NCBI RefSeq assembly: GCF_900078705.1
Contig: NZ_FKIF01000002.1
Coordinates: 434,001-498,000, forward strand
From: Bordetella ansorpii
Lineage (GTDB): Bacteria; Pseudomonadota; Gammaproteobacteria; Burkholderiales; Burkholderiaceae_B
DNA length: 64,000 nucleotides
Reading direction: 5' to 3'
Below, in pieces: positions 52,607-63,035 of this stretch. How positions within the stretch are numbered: the first letter of the stretch is position 1; every line of letters starts with the position of its first letter. The notes under the pieces are model-generated. The model ran no database searches. It saw only the letters and a program-made list of their open reading frames with translations, and was not told where the DNA came from. Both the position numbers and the translations under genes were made by a program.

Positions 52607-54709
52607 ATGGCCCGCAAAACCCCGATCGAGCGCTATCGCAACATTGGTATCTCTGCGCACATCGATGCAGGGAAGACCACCACTACCGAACGCATCCTGT
52701 TCTACACCGGCGTCAATCACAAGATTGGCGAAGTCCACGACGGCGCAGCCACGATGGACTGGATGGAGCAAGAGCAAGAGCGCGGCATCACCATCACGTC
52801 GGCAGCAACGACGGCGTTCTGGCGCGGCATGGCTGGTAACTATCCCGAGCACCGCATCAACATCATCGACACCCCGGGCCACGTGGACTTCACCATCGAG
52901 GTGGAACGTTCCATGCGCGTGCTCGACGGCGCCTGCATGGTGTACTGCGCGGTGGGCGGCGTTCAGCCCCAGTCGGAAACCGTCTGGCGCCAGGCCAACA
53001 AGTACGGCGTGCCGCGCCTGGCCTTCGTCAACAAGATGGACCGCACCGGCGCCAACTTCTTCAAGGTCTATGACCAGCTGAAGGTTCGCCTGCGCGCCAA
53101 CCCCGTGCCCATCGTGATCCCGATCGGCGCCGAAGATACGTTCGCCGGCGTGGTCGACCTGATCAAGATGAAGGCCATCCTGTGGGACGAAGCCAGCCAG
53201 GGCACGAAGTTCGACTACGTCGACATTCCGGCCGAACTGGAAGGCGCCGCCGCCGAATGGCGTGAAAAGCTGGTCGAGGCGGCTGCCGAGTCGTCCGAGG
53301 AACTGATGAACAAGTACCTCGAAACGGGCAGCCTGGAAGAAGCCGAGATCAACCTGGCCATCCGCCAGCGCACGATCGCCGGCGAAATCCAGCCGATGCT
53401 GTGCGGCACCGCCTTCAAGAACAAGGGCGTGCAGCGCATGCTCGACGCCGTCATCGACTACCTGCCCTCGCCGATCGACATTCCGCCGGTCGACGGCATC
53501 GACGACGATGGCAAGGAAGTCACCCGCAAGGCCGACGACAACGAGAAGTTCTCGGCGCTGGCGTTCAAGCTGATGAGCGATCCGTTCGTGGGCCAGCTGA
53601 CCTTCGTGCGCGTCTACTCGGGCACGCTGAAGTCGGGCGACACGATCCTGAACCCCATCAAGGGCAAGAAGGAACGTATCGGCCGCATTCTGCAGATGCA
53701 CGCGAACAACCGCGAGGAAATCAAGGAAGTTCTGGCCGGCGACATCGCCGCCGTCGTGGGCCTGAAGGACGTCATCACCGGCGAGACGCTGTGCGATGTC
53801 GACTCGCCGGTCACGCTGGAGCGCATGGAGTTCCCCGAGCCCGTGATTTCGCAGGCCGTCGAACCCAAGTCGAAGGCCGACCAGGAGAAGATGGGCCTGG
53901 CGCTGTCGCGCCTGGCGCAGGAAGACCCGTCGTTCCGCGTTCGCAGCGACGAAGAATCCGGCCAGACCATCATCTCGGGCATGGGCGAGCTGCACCTGGA
54001 AATCCTGGTTGACCGCATGAAGCGCGAATTCGGCGTGGAAGCCAACGTGGGCAAGCCCCAGGTTGCCTACCGCGAAACGATCCGCAAGGTCTGCGAGGAA
54101 ATCGAAGGCAAGTTCGTCAAGCAGTCGGGCGGTCGCGGCCAGTACGGTCACGTCGTTCTGAAGGTCGAGCCCCTGCCCCCGGGCGGCGGCTACGAATTCG
54201 TCGACGCCATCAAGGGCGGTGTGGTTCCTCGCGAATACATCCCCGCGGTGGACAAGGGTATCCAGGAAACGCTGCCCTCGGGCATCCTGGCCGGCTACCC
54301 GGTGGTGGACGTGAAGGTCACGCTGTTCTTCGGTTCGTACCACGACGTCGACTCGAACGAAAACGCGTTCAAGATGGCCGGCTCGATGGCCTTCAAGGAC
54401 GGCATGCGCAAGGCCAGCCCCGTGCTGCTCGAGCCCATGATGGCCGTTGAAGTGGAAACGCCGGAAGACTACGCCGGTACCGTGATGGGCGACCTGTCGT
54501 CCCGCCGCGGTATGGTGCAGGGCATGGACGACATCATGGGTGGCGGCAAGGTCATCAAGGCCGAAGTCCCCCTGGCCGAGATGTTCGGTTACGCGACCAG
54601 CCTGCGTTCGCAAACGCAAGGCCGTGCCACGTACACGATGGAATTCAAGCACTACGCTGAAGCTCCCAAGAACGTCGCTGACGAAGTCATCGCCGCTCGG
54701 GCCAAGTAA
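52607..54709 (+). CDS. fusA: Elongation factor G
   Basis: 700 residues. GTPase motifs are [10 protein letters not shown] (G1), DTPGHVDF (G3) and NKMDR (G4). Domains II to V follow, with [15 protein letters not shown] and [15 protein letters not shown] in domains III/IV. It drives translocation. It lies between rpsG and tuf, and is separated from tuf by a strong stem-loop. Confidence 0.98.
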   Translation: MARKTPIERYRNIGISAHIDAGKTTTTERILFYTGVNHKIGEVHDGAATMDWMEQEQERGITITSAATTAFWRGMAGNYPEHRINIIDTPGHVDFTIEVERSMRVLDGACMVYCAVGGVQPQSETVWRQANKYGVPRLAFVNKMDRTGANFFKVYDQLKVRLRANPVPIVIPIGAEDTFAGVVDLIKMKAILWDEASQGTKFDYVDIPAELEGAAAEWREKLVEAAAESSEELMNKYLETGSLEEAEINLAIRQRTIAGEIQPMLCGTAFKNKGVQRMLDAVIDYLPSPIDIPPVDGIDDDGKEVTRKADDNEKFSALAFKLMSDPFVGQLTFVRVYSGTLKSGDTILNPIKGKKERIGRILQMHANNREEIKEVLAGDIAAVVGLKDVITGETLCDVDSPVTLERMEFPEPVISQAVEPKSKADQEKMGLALSRLAQEDPSFRVRSDEESGQTIISGMGELHLEILVDRMKREFGVEANVGKPQVAYRETIRKVCEEIEGKFVKQSGGRGQYGHVVLKVEPLPPGGGYEFVDAIKGGVVPREYIPAVDKGIQETLPSGILAGYPVVDVKVTLFFGSYHDVDSNENAFKMAGSMAFKDGMRKASPVLLEPMMAVEVETPEDYAGTVMGDLSSRRGMVQGMDDIMGGGKVIKAEVPLAEMFGYATSLRSQTQGRATYTMEFKHYAEAPKNVADEVIAARAK

Positions 54710-54717
54710 TGAAACCG

Positions 54718-54743
54718 CCGCGTCCTTCATCCGAAGGACGCGG
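54718..54743 (+). terminator. Stem-loop between fusA and tuf copy 2
   Basis: A perfect 11-base stem CCGCGTCCTTC / GAAGGACGCGG with the loop ATCC, five bases after the fusA stop. No T-run follows, so it is more likely a processing or stability element than a full terminator. Confidence 0.45.
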
Positions 54744-54790
54744 CACCCCAAATATTCCAAATCTCCTTGCAATCCAGAAGGATATAGATC

Positions 54791-55981
<1,191 letters not shown>

Positions 55982-55993
55982 TACCCCTTGAGG

Positions 55994-56018
55994 CCGCCCG
56001 TTCCGATGGAACGGGCGG
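55994..56018 (+). terminator. Stem-loop between tuf copy 2 and rpsJ
   Basis: A perfect 11-base stem CCGCCCGTTCC / GGAACGGGCGG with the loop GAT. No T-run follows, so readthrough into rpsJ is expected. Confidence 0.45.
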
Positions 56019-56087
56019 CAGCAATTCTTCCGGGGTGGTAATCTTGCCGCCCCGAATCGCCGCAACATTCGTTCTTTAGGAATCGCC

Positions 56088-56399
56088 ATGAAAAACCAGA
56101 AGATCCGTATCCGCTTGAAGGCTTTCGATTACAAGCTGATCGATCAATCCGCCGCCGAGATCGTCGACACCGCCAAGCGCACCGGCGCCGTGGTCCGTGG
56201 CCCGGTGCCGCTGCCCACCCGCATCCGTCGCTATGACGTGCTGCGTTCGCCGCACGTCAACAAGACGTCGCGCGACCAGTTCGAGATCCGCACGCACCAG
56301 CGCTTGATGGACATCGTCGATCCGACCGACAAGACGGTCGACGCCCTGATGCGCCTGGACCTGCCGGCTGGCGTGGACGTGGAAATCGCGCTGCAATAA
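56088..56399 (+). CDS. rpsJ: 30S ribosomal protein S10 (NusE)
   Basis: 103 residues. [20 protein letters not shown] and [20 protein letters not shown] are S10 signatures. It acts in the 30S head and in transcription antitermination with NusG. In most related genomes rplC follows directly; here a strong terminator follows, and the next genes run the other way. Confidence 0.98.
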   Translation: MKNQKIRIRLKAFDYKLIDQSAAEIVDTAKRTGAVVRGPVPLPTRIRRYDVLRSPHVNKTSRDQFEIRTHQRLMDIVDPTDKTVDALMRLDLPAGVDVEIALQ

Positions 56400-56449
56400 G
56401 CGACGCAAGCAATACCGATTCCATGGCGCGCCCGGCGCGCCATGACACC

Positions 56450-56485
56450 GCGGCGGACTTCATCGAAGTCCGCCGCAGTCGTTTT
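56450..56485 (+). terminator. Rho-independent terminator after rpsJ
   Basis: A perfect 12-base stem GCGGCGGACTTC / GAAGTCCGCCGC with the loop ATC (56450-56476), followed by AGTCGTTTT. A second inverted repeat, CATGGCGCGCC / GGCGCGCCATG, lies just before it at 56422-56444. Confidence 0.85.
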
Positions 56486-56552
56486 GGGGCCTGCTTCCCT
56501 GCATGCCCGACGACCTGCGCCGTCGCGCCGCAGCCGGGCCGATATCGAGCGC

Positions 56553-56843
56553 TCAGCCGCCGATGAAGACCGTCCCGGAGCCTTCGGCGATCTGGCCGCC
56601 GCACGAGATGGGGTCGCCCATCCTGCCGGCGGCCTTGCCGTTGATGAACACCGAGCGGGAGCCCGTGGCCAGCGCCCGCGCGTGGTCGGGCTCGTTCGGC
56701 CGGGCATGCGAGGCGAAGGGATCGCCCTCGCGCACCGCGGGCTTGCCGTCAATGCTGACGTCGGGCGAGGCGCCGATGCACGGCGTCGGCGGTGCGCCAT
56801 CGTGATCGGAGGCTTGATCGTCGAGGCGGGCGGCGGCTGGCAT
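56553..56843 (-). CDS. PAAR-domain protein (type VI spike tip)
   Basis: 96 residues. The repeats [18 protein letters not shown] and [20 protein letters not shown] are PAAR motifs. The zinc-site His/Cys residues H67-type and C84-type are not firmly assigned, but the GDP-x-x-x-C/H pattern is present. It would cap the VgrG spike at the end of a type VI tail tube. It carries no toxin extension. It is the last gene of the leftward vgrG operon, 46 bases after the previous stop. Confidence 0.85.
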   Translation of the reverse strand: MPAAARLDDQASDHDGAPPTPCIGASPDVSIDGKPAVREGDPFASHARPNEPDHARALATGSRSVFINGKAAGRMGDPISCGGQIAEGSGTVFIGG

Positions 56844-56889
56844 GGGGTCGATGTCTCCGAGCGGGTGGGACGGTAAGCGGGCCTGGCGC

Positions 56890-57492
56890 TCAGCGCCGGC
56901 CGTCCGTCTGGATGAGCTTGATTTCGGGATGGGACAGGAATTGCTGGAAGTCCTTGGGCAGGGCGTGCAGCGCCGCTGGCGTGCAGTCGACCGTCACCTG
57001 CTCCGGGCGCGCCGCCAATGTCACGTACACCTTCATCCTGTCCGCCAGCAGGTGAGGCACGACAGATGACAGGGTCTGGTCTTCGAACAGGAACACCGGG
57101 TTCATCGATCGGGCGGCAATGAAGAAGGCATCCTCCTTGGGCACCGAGGGCGTGGCCTCGGTCCAGGCTTGCCATACCTGTTCGTCGCTGGCGCCGTCGC
57201 ACCAGGACAGCGACGCCGCCCCGACGTGCGTCCAGCCGGCTGCCGCGCACAGGCTGGCCCAGGACGCGGCGGGGATGGATTGCAGTTCGCGGCGGATCGA
57301 TATTTCTCCTTCGCCGATCAGCGCGGAAACGCCCGCTGCCCGCTGCGGGGGCGACGTCCTGGCGAAGCGGGCAAACAGATTGGCATTCGAGTGCTGAATG
57401 CGCCAGAGGTCCGGCATGCTTTGGCCACCCTGGGACAGGATGGCGCCGGCCAGGGCCGGCTTGCTGGGATCCACTGCTTGCTGAGTATTCAT
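56890..57492 (-). CDS. Type VI-associated protein of unknown function
   Basis: 200 residues, no signal peptide or membrane segment. It is rich in Ala, Trp and Ser ([22 protein letters not shown], then [11 protein letters not shown]). I do not recognise the family. It starts four bases after the second paralog and precedes PAAR, so it is co-transcribed. It could be an adaptor that loads cargo on the PAAR tip, or an immunity protein; neither can be shown. Confidence 0.7.
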   Translation of the reverse strand: MNTQQAVDPSKPALAGAILSQGGQSMPDLWRIQHSNANLFARFARTSPPQRAAGVSALIGEGEISIRRELQSIPAASWASLCAAAGWTHVGAASLSWCDGASDEQVWQAWTEATPSVPKEDAFFIAARSMNPVFLFEDQTLSSVVPHLLADRMKVYVTLAARPEQVTVDCTPAALHALPKDFQQFLSHPEIKLIQTDGRR

Positions 57493-57496
57493 CGGG

Positions 57497-58324
57497 TTAC
57501 GGGATCGGTTGCTGCATCAGGCGTGCAGGATTGAAATGGGTGTCTTCGATCTTGCAGCCCGCGGGCGGCAGGCCCTGCAGATAGGGGTGCAGATTGGGAA
57601 TCTGCCGATAGGGCTGGTCGTAGCTCGGTGCGCTGTTCTCAACGACGCAGCGCGCACGGGAGCGGGCAGCCAATTCCCAATACAGGTTCTTGGGGCCTTC
57701 GACGCTCCAGACGCCTGCCGATACTCCCAGGCCGCCTGCCACCAATCCCGTTCCGGTATTGGCAATCGTGGCCTGGAAGATGAAATCGCTCGTGAATCCG
57801 CCCTTCACGCCGTTGTAGCCCTCGATCCGATAGATCCCGGCAGCGCCGACGGCTTCGATCTCGGCGCCAGCAATGCCGCCGGGCATGCCGGCCAGATCAT
57901 CGAAAGAAAAGGGTTTGGTTGCGTATACCAACTGAGGAATAGCCTTCTTCATGCGCTCGTAGAGCGCCATGCCGCTGTTTGCCCCGGCTTGCTCTCTTTC
58001 CATGGTGACAGCATCGTCGATCTGCTTGGCGTCTCCGGCAAGGTCGTTCACCTTTTCGAAGGCCAGGGCATCCCTGGCGGAGCCGCCCACTGCCTTGAAT
58101 ATCTTGCCAATGGGGGCGCTGACGGTGACGCCGCAATTCAGGATGTTCACCACGCTGATGGCCATACTGTCGAGGCCGAGAAAAATGAAGCTGTGATAGC
58201 CGCACACGACGGCTAGGCTACCCTCGTACGAAATGAGCCAGCGCCTGGATTTGGCGCCCATGGTGCCCACCCAATCCTCGGGCCTCATCAGGTCGTTGCC
58301 GAACGGAAAGTCTGTGTCGCTCAT
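57497..58324 (-). CDS. Tandem paralog B, unknown function, in the vgrG operon
   Basis: 275 residues from MSDTDFPFGNDL. A start at 58414 would add 30 unrelated residues, and the paralog begins at the same place. It has no signal peptide. A hydrophobic strand (YHSFIFLGLDSMAISVVNIL) is followed by a Gly/Ala-rich centre (LAGMPGGIAGAEIEAVGAAG, then TGTGLVAGGLGVSAGVWSV). The C-terminal part SYDQPYRQIPNLHPYLQGLP is almost identical in the paralog. About two thirds of residues match paralog A by eye. No catalytic motif is recognised. Its position between VgrG and PAAR suggests a secreted effector or its partner. Confidence 0.78.
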   Translation of the reverse strand: MSDTDFPFGNDLMRPEDWVGTMGAKSRRWLISYEGSLAVVCGYHSFIFLGLDSMAISVVNILNCGVTVSAPIGKIFKAVGGSARDALAFEKVNDLAGDAKQIDDAVTMEREQAGANSGMALYERMKKAIPQLVYATKPFSFDDLAGMPGGIAGAEIEAVGAAGIYRIEGYNGVKGGFTSDFIFQATIANTGTGLVAGGLGVSAGVWSVEGPKNLYWELAARSRARCVVENSAPSYDQPYRQIPNLHPYLQGLPPAGCKIEDTHFNPARLMQQPIP

Positions 58325-58418
58325 GTCATCGGCTCCGCAGTCGCGGAAAGCGGTACCTGTCTTCCGTGGATGGCATAGCAGATAGGGGCCGCCCGTACAC
58401 GCCGATCTTGCCAAGCCA

Positions 58419-59246
58419 TCATGGATAGCCTCGTTGGAGTGTCTTCATTGGATTGAAGTGGGTTTCGTTCAAAGAGCACCCTGCCGGCGGCAAGGACTGC
58501 AGATACGGATTCAGGTTTGGAATCTGCCGGTACGGCTGATCATAGCTAGGGGAAGTGTTCTCCACCGAGCAACGTGCCCGTGAGCCGGTTGAAAGCTCCC
58601 AATAAAGATTGTGTGAACCTTCGACGCTCCATACTCCCGCGGAAACTCCCACGCCCGCTGATACAAGGCCAGTCCCGGCATTGGCAACCGTTGCGGAAAA
58701 GAAATAGTCGCTAGTCATTCCGCCCTTCAAGCCGTCATAACCGTCGATGCGATACAAACCCGCGGCGGCGCCGATTTCGATTTCAGCGCCAACGATGCCT
58801 CCCGGCATCCCCGCTAGATCATCGAACGAAAAAGGCTTGGCAGCAAAAATTACTTGAGGGATGCCCCGCTTCATACGCTCGTAAAGCGCCATCCCCGTAG
58901 TGACGTTGCGCTGCTCCCGGTCCGTGTTGATGGCGTCGTTTATTTTCTTGGAGTTTCCGACCTTTTCATTCGCGCTTTCGAGATCGAGCGCGCCGCGGGA
59001 CGTCCCTCCCGTGCTCTTGAACACTTTGCCGATCGGCACGCTGAGGCTCGGACCACAGTTGTAGATGGTCACCAGACTGATGGCCAAGCTGTCCAAGCCA
59101 AGAAAGATGAAGCTATGGTAGCCGCATGCAAATGTCAGACTGCCTTCGTAGGATATCTGCCATCTCTCGGATTTCGTGCTCGAAAGACCGAGCCAGTCAT
59201 CGGGCTTGGACAGGTCGTTGCCAAAGGGAAACTCCTGGCTGCTCAT
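58419..59246 (-). CDS. Tandem paralog A, unknown function, in the vgrG operon
   Basis: 275 residues from MSSQEFPFGNDL, with the same length and layout as paralog B. Shared blocks include the N-terminal FPFGNDL, SYEGSL, GYHSFIFLGLDS, GMALYERMK, KPFSFDDLAGMPGG, NLYWEL and SYDQPYRQIPNL. The middle helical region (residues about 85-125) differs most. It starts one base after the stop of the small Cys-rich gene. A 94-base gap separates it from paralog B. Function unknown. The duplication could give an effector and a protective copy, or two effectors. Confidence 0.78.
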   Translation of the reverse strand: MSSQEFPFGNDLSKPDDWLGLSSTKSERWQISYEGSLTFACGYHSFIFLGLDSLAISLVTIYNCGPSLSVPIGKVFKSTGGTSRGALDLESANEKVGNSKKINDAINTDREQRNVTTGMALYERMKRGIPQVIFAAKPFSFDDLAGMPGGIVGAEIEIGAAAGLYRIDGYDGLKGGMTSDYFFSATVANAGTGLVSAGVGVSAGVWSVEGSHNLYWELSTGSRARCSVENTSPSYDQPYRQIPNLNPYLQSLPPAGCSLNETHFNPMKTLQRGYP

Positions 59247-59247
59247 A

Positions 59248-59721
59248 TCACTGATCCGCGGGTGTCATGAAGCAGTACTTTTTTTCCCTGAATTGCATTG
59301 CGACATACCGGCAACCGCTCCAGTTTTCGCTCAGGCAGACCTGCTCGGGGTCCGCCATTTCTTTCATGGTGCATTTCTCGTTCTTACACACCGTCGTATA
59401 AAACTTCCCCGTTTCCAAGTGGCCGGCGGAAATGATGGTCTTGTCCTTTTGCGGGTCAAGGGCCTCGAATGCATTCACCAGGGCCTGCTGCTGCTGGCGT
59501 GTGCCAAATGGCGGCTGTCTTCCAATGGTCAGCTCTCCGGCCAACACCATGTTCTTGGTGTACTCGGAATACTGGTCGCTGCCGCAGGACAGCTCGCCCT
59601 GTGCCGACGCCAGCGGCGGCTTACTCTGCTCACCAAAAAAATGCGATGCAATCCACACGCAGGCGATCAAGAGCAGCAATGCCCCACCCGAAATAAAAAA
59701 CTGCCGCTTGTTGTGAATCAT
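59248..59721 (-). CDS. Membrane-anchored Cys-rich periplasmic protein of unknown function
   Basis: 157 residues from the ATG at 59721 (an in-frame TTG at 59730 would add three). An N-terminal hydrophobic segment, FFISGGALLLLIACVWIASHFF, could be an anchor; LIAC inside it also fits a lipobox. The remaining 120 residues have six cysteines (LSCGS, TVCKNEKC, QVCLS, SGCRY, KYCFM), enough for three disulfides in the periplasm. It lies directly upstream of paralog A, the usual place for an immunity protein. Not recognised as a known family. Confidence 0.7.
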   Translation of the reverse strand: MIHNKRQFFISGGALLLLIACVWIASHFFGEQSKPPLASAQGELSCGSDQYSEYTKNMVLAGELTIGRQPPFGTRQQQQALVNAFEALDPQKDKTIISAGHLETGKFYTTVCKNEKCTMKEMADPEQVCLSENWSGCRYVAMQFREKKYCFMTPADQ

Positions 59722-59769
59722 GACGATCAATGTCTTTATGCGATTGGCTGAGTGTTGAAATGACGGAGA

Positions 59770-61920
59770 TCAATTCAGATTGATCTTTTTGGACGAGAGC
59801 GCAATCTCGTTCTTCGCCTGCATTTCGATGCCGTTCTCGAAATCCAGAAAGAGCGTGTCTCCACTGAGTCTGATGAAGCCGTCTGCGGTCAAGCGCAGTT
59901 CCGATTTGCCGACCTGGACATGGAACTCGCCATTCGACGTCAGCGAGACAGTATTGGCGGCATCGGCCGAGAAATGTGAACCCGACGTGAACTGTATCGA
60001 ATGCCCCGCGCTCTCGACGATGGTGCCTCCCACCGTCACGGTCTTGGTCAGGCCCACGAACTGCGTCTTCACGCCGGCCGTGGCTTCGTTGATGGCCTGG
60101 TCGGCGAACAGCGAATACACGCCGCGTCCCAACTGGTTGATGCCGGGGATGGGCAGCGACTTGGCGACATCGGCGATGCCTTCCACCAGCTTGCGGAACG
60201 AGCTGGTCAGCACGCGTCCCACCCCGCTGGGTCCGACGTGCAGCGTCATGTTGCCGTGCACCGACTCGCTGTGATTGCCATCGACCTCGATGGCCTTGTG
60301 GCGGCCCACGGACTGCACCCAGTTGTTGTCGATGCGCTCGGTATGGTTGTTCTTGGTCTTCTCGTTGCGGTCCTTCTGCGCCAGGACGTAGATCTCTTCC
60401 TCTCCGATCTTGTCCTCGAAGCGCAGCGCATTGGCCGTGTGATAGTTGCCGCCCGGGCTGGAGCGCGTATAGATGCCCATCTGGGTCTCGTTGTCGGGCA
60501 GCTTCCATGGCGGCATCTTGGCCGCGTTGTAAACCCGGCCCGTGATGATGGGGTAGTCCGGATCGCCATTCAGAAAGTCCACGATCACTTCATCGCCGAT
60601 GCGCGGCACCTGGATCGCGCCGAAATTGCCGCTGGCCCAGCTGCTCGATACCCGGATCCAGCACGAGCTGTTCTCATCCCGGCTGTCGTAGCGGTCCCAG
60701 TGAAAATGCACCTTGACCCGGCCGTACTCGTCGGTCCAGATTTCCTTGCCCGCCGGGCCCACCACCACCGCGGTCTGCGGGCCCTTGGTGCGCGGCTTCT
60801 CGGTGACCCTGGATGGCCGGAAGGGCAGCTTCGTATCCTGCACCGTCAGCATGAACAGGCAGCGGTGGCCCTGCGAGGGGTCGTCGCCCACGGAGCTGTA
60901 GTTGTTTTCCTTCAGGTCGTAGCGCGTGGCCAGCACCAGGTATTCGCGATTCTCTTCCGTGCGCGGGCAGCCCATCAGGTTGAACAGCGAACCGGTGGCC
61001 ACGCCCCGGGCCGTACTGCGCAAGGTGCGCGTGTCGCGCACGTGGTGCTGTTCCTGCATGCGCTGGCGCGCGTAGCGCTCGCCTAGCGTGGTGTCGCCGT
61101 AGTTGCCCGGCCAGTCGTACACTTCGGCCTGGCTGTGCTCGTGCTTCAACGGGATCTGCTGCCGCGCCTTCAGGTCGGCGTTGGGCGTGACGAAGTTGTA
61201 GTCGTTGGTCGTGTACCGGCCCGGCCGCAGGTCCTGGTACACCGCCATCTGGGTCATGTAGTCCTGGCGCGGCAGCGTCAGCTTGTCCTCGGGGAAATAC
61301 GCGACCTGCTCGTATCCGGCCACGGTCTTGTGGCTCTGCACTTCGTCGCTCATCACCAGCGTGTGCTTGTCTTCGACGTGCCGGAAATAGTAGTGGATGC
61401 CTTCCGCTTCCAGCAGCCGGCTGACGAACTGGAAATCCGTCTCGTCGTACTGCACGCAATAGACGCGCGGCTCGTAATTCTCCGCCAGCTCGAATTCGAA
61501 TGTATGACCGTAAGGCGAGAGCACCTGCTTGATGGTGTCGGGTACGGTCTGGTTCTGATAGATGCGGAATTCTCTTTTGTGCGTGGCCAGCCATAGCCAG
61601 GGCACCACCACGGCCTCGTAGGCGAAATAGCGATCCGTATCGGCGGCCAGACCGACCAGTGCGAACCTGGCGATCACGCCGTGGATATACCTGGGCGAGG
61701 CTGCCGCTTCTATGGTCAGGGTCAGCGGCTGGCCCAGCAGGCTTCCCACGTCGACCTGCATCGAGCGATGCAGCAGGCGCACCCGGTATTCCGACAAGGC
61801 GGACAGCGCGTCCGTGCCCTGCATGGCGTCAAACAGGAATCCGGAGGGCTCGGCCCCGACTGAAACCCGGATCACTCGATCTGCATTCAATATGTCTGAT
61901 ACGTCTGAAATCGAAGGCAT
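59770..61920 (-). CDS. vgrG: Type VI secretion spike protein VgrG (TssI)
   Basis: 716 residues. The N-terminal gp27-like part has YRVRLLHRSMQVDVGSLLG, FQFVSRLLEAEGIHYYFRH and MTQMAVYQDLRPGRYTTND. The gp5-like OB fold has GPAGKEIWTDEYGRVKVHFH, then WIRVSSSWASGNFGAIQVPRIGDEVIV. The C-terminal needle repeats end at about residue 716, with no toxin extension. It forms the tip of the contractile tail. A GGGGTGAG ribosome site precedes the ATG. No other core T6SS genes are in the window, so this is an orphan vgrG island whose cargo is probably encoded downstream. Confidence 0.94.
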   Translation of the reverse strand: MPSISDVSDILNADRVIRVSVGAEPSGFLFDAMQGTDALSALSEYRVRLLHRSMQVDVGSLLGQPLTLTIEAAASPRYIHGVIARFALVGLAADTDRYFAYEAVVVPWLWLATHKREFRIYQNQTVPDTIKQVLSPYGHTFEFELAENYEPRVYCVQYDETDFQFVSRLLEAEGIHYYFRHVEDKHTLVMSDEVQSHKTVAGYEQVAYFPEDKLTLPRQDYMTQMAVYQDLRPGRYTTNDYNFVTPNADLKARQQIPLKHEHSQAEVYDWPGNYGDTTLGERYARQRMQEQHHVRDTRTLRSTARGVATGSLFNLMGCPRTEENREYLVLATRYDLKENNYSSVGDDPSQGHRCLFMLTVQDTKLPFRPSRVTEKPRTKGPQTAVVVGPAGKEIWTDEYGRVKVHFHWDRYDSRDENSSCWIRVSSSWASGNFGAIQVPRIGDEVIVDFLNGDPDYPIITGRVYNAAKMPPWKLPDNETQMGIYTRSSPGGNYHTANALRFEDKIGEEEIYVLAQKDRNEKTKNNHTERIDNNWVQSVGRHKAIEVDGNHSESVHGNMTLHVGPSGVGRVLTSSFRKLVEGIADVAKSLPIPGINQLGRGVYSLFADQAINEATAGVKTQFVGLTKTVTVGGTIVESAGHSIQFTSGSHFSADAANTVSLTSNGEFHVQVGKSELRLTADGFIRLSGDTLFLDFENGIEMQAKNEIALSSKKINLN

Positions 61921-62329
61921 CTCACCCCGCGTGATAGAGCGGTGCTCCTTTGAATCGTGTTGTCATAAAACGGTAGTGAATCCGGGCATACTAATGGAAC
62001 CAGAGCGGGCGGATCATCGAAATTTGTTTCAAATAGTCGGGTGTGCTTCTGCCGGTAACGAGGCGGCAAAATACAAGAACCGGCGGGTTTATTGCGACCG
62101 GGCAGAATGCCCCCGCGCGGCGTCCTGGTCCTCGGCCGCCTCCGCCGAGCCAGTGGCATGCTCGTCATTCCGGGCATGCGGGGGCCGTTTCGTGGCGGGC
62201 AGGGCGCACCGTTTTTCGGTGGCATGTCACGATTCGGTCAGATTGGCTTTCTAGACTGGCTGCCTTTGCACGCTCGGGGGTGGTGCGCGATGCGCGGCGC
62301 CTTCTGACCGGCACCCGTCTTTCGACCCA
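61921..62329. other. Gene-free stretch between vgrG and the STN gene
   Basis: Divergent 409-base region holding promoters for vgrG (leftward) and the STN gene (rightward). I could not fix either. A 71-codon Gly/Arg-rich frame at 62092-62307 is not convincing. No repeat or RNA was recognised. Confidence 0.4.
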
Positions 62330-63022
62330 ATGATTTCCTCATGGTACCGACACCCGCCGCGCGTCGTGCTTGGGATGATGGCGGCCGTCATGTCGTGCGC
62401 CATGCTTTGCGTCGTCCTGGCTCCCGATGCTTGCGCGCAGATGCAGGTCCCAGCCGCGCAGGACTTCGACATACCCCGTCAACCGCTTCAGGCGGCCCTG
62501 GAGCAGTACGGCATTCGCACCGGACAGGCGTTGCTTTACGAGACCCGCATCCTGGCCGGGCGCTTTTCTTCGCCCGTGGTCGGCCGGTATACCCCGGACG
62601 CCGCCTTGCACCGACTGATCGAAGGTACCGGTGTGCGTGCCGACTATGTCAGCGCGCACGCCTTCGTGCTCTCGCTCGATGCCGCGGCGCCGCGCGCGGC
62701 CGCCCGGGTTCCGGCCGGCAAGGCGCGCTACTACGGCCTGCTGCAAGCAGGGATAGAGCAGGCACTGTGCGCAGACCCCGCCACCGCGCCCGGCGCCTAT
62801 CGCGTGGGCATGCGGTTCTGGCTGGATGGCGCCGGCGTGATGCAGCGGTTCGAAATGGCAGGAACGACCGGCGATGTCGTTCTCGACGAGAAGATCGTGG
62901 TCCGGCTGCGAGGGTTCAGCGTGGGCGAGCCGCCGCCATCCGGCGTGCGCCAGCCCCTGACGGTGTTGATCGAGCCTGGGGACCGCGCCACCACGGGCGA
63001 TTGCGCGGCCCGGCTGAACTAA
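62330..63022 (+). CDS. Stand-alone STN-domain protein with TonB C-terminal-like domain
   Basis: 230 residues. A signal peptide ends near DACAQ. The STN domain (about residues 45-112) has FDIPRQPLQAALEQYGIRTGQALLY, then RYTPDAALHRLIEGTGVRADY. The C-terminal YYGLLQAGIEQALCADPATA, then GMRFWLDGAGVMQRFEMAGTTGD, resembles the TonB C-terminal fold. STN domains pass a surface signal to FecR-type regulators; here the domain is a separate periplasmic protein. It is followed by a FecI-type sigma factor after 13 bases. The TonB-like part may contact a receptor. Confidence 0.8.
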   Translation: MISSWYRHPPRVVLGMMAAVMSCAMLCVVLAPDACAQMQVPAAQDFDIPRQPLQAALEQYGIRTGQALLYETRILAGRFSSPVVGRYTPDAALHRLIEGTGVRADYVSAHAFVLSLDAAAPRAAARVPAGKARYYGLLQAGIEQALCADPATAPGAYRVGMRFWLDGAGVMQRFEMAGTTGDVVLDEKIVVRLRGFSVGEPPPSGVRQPLTVLIEPGDRATTGDCAARLN

Positions 63023-63035
63023 CCAGGCGAAGACG

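Noticed and set aside
62092-62307. A 71-codon Gly/Arg-rich frame
   Set aside because: No ribosome site or homology, and the composition is that of non-coding GC-rich DNA.
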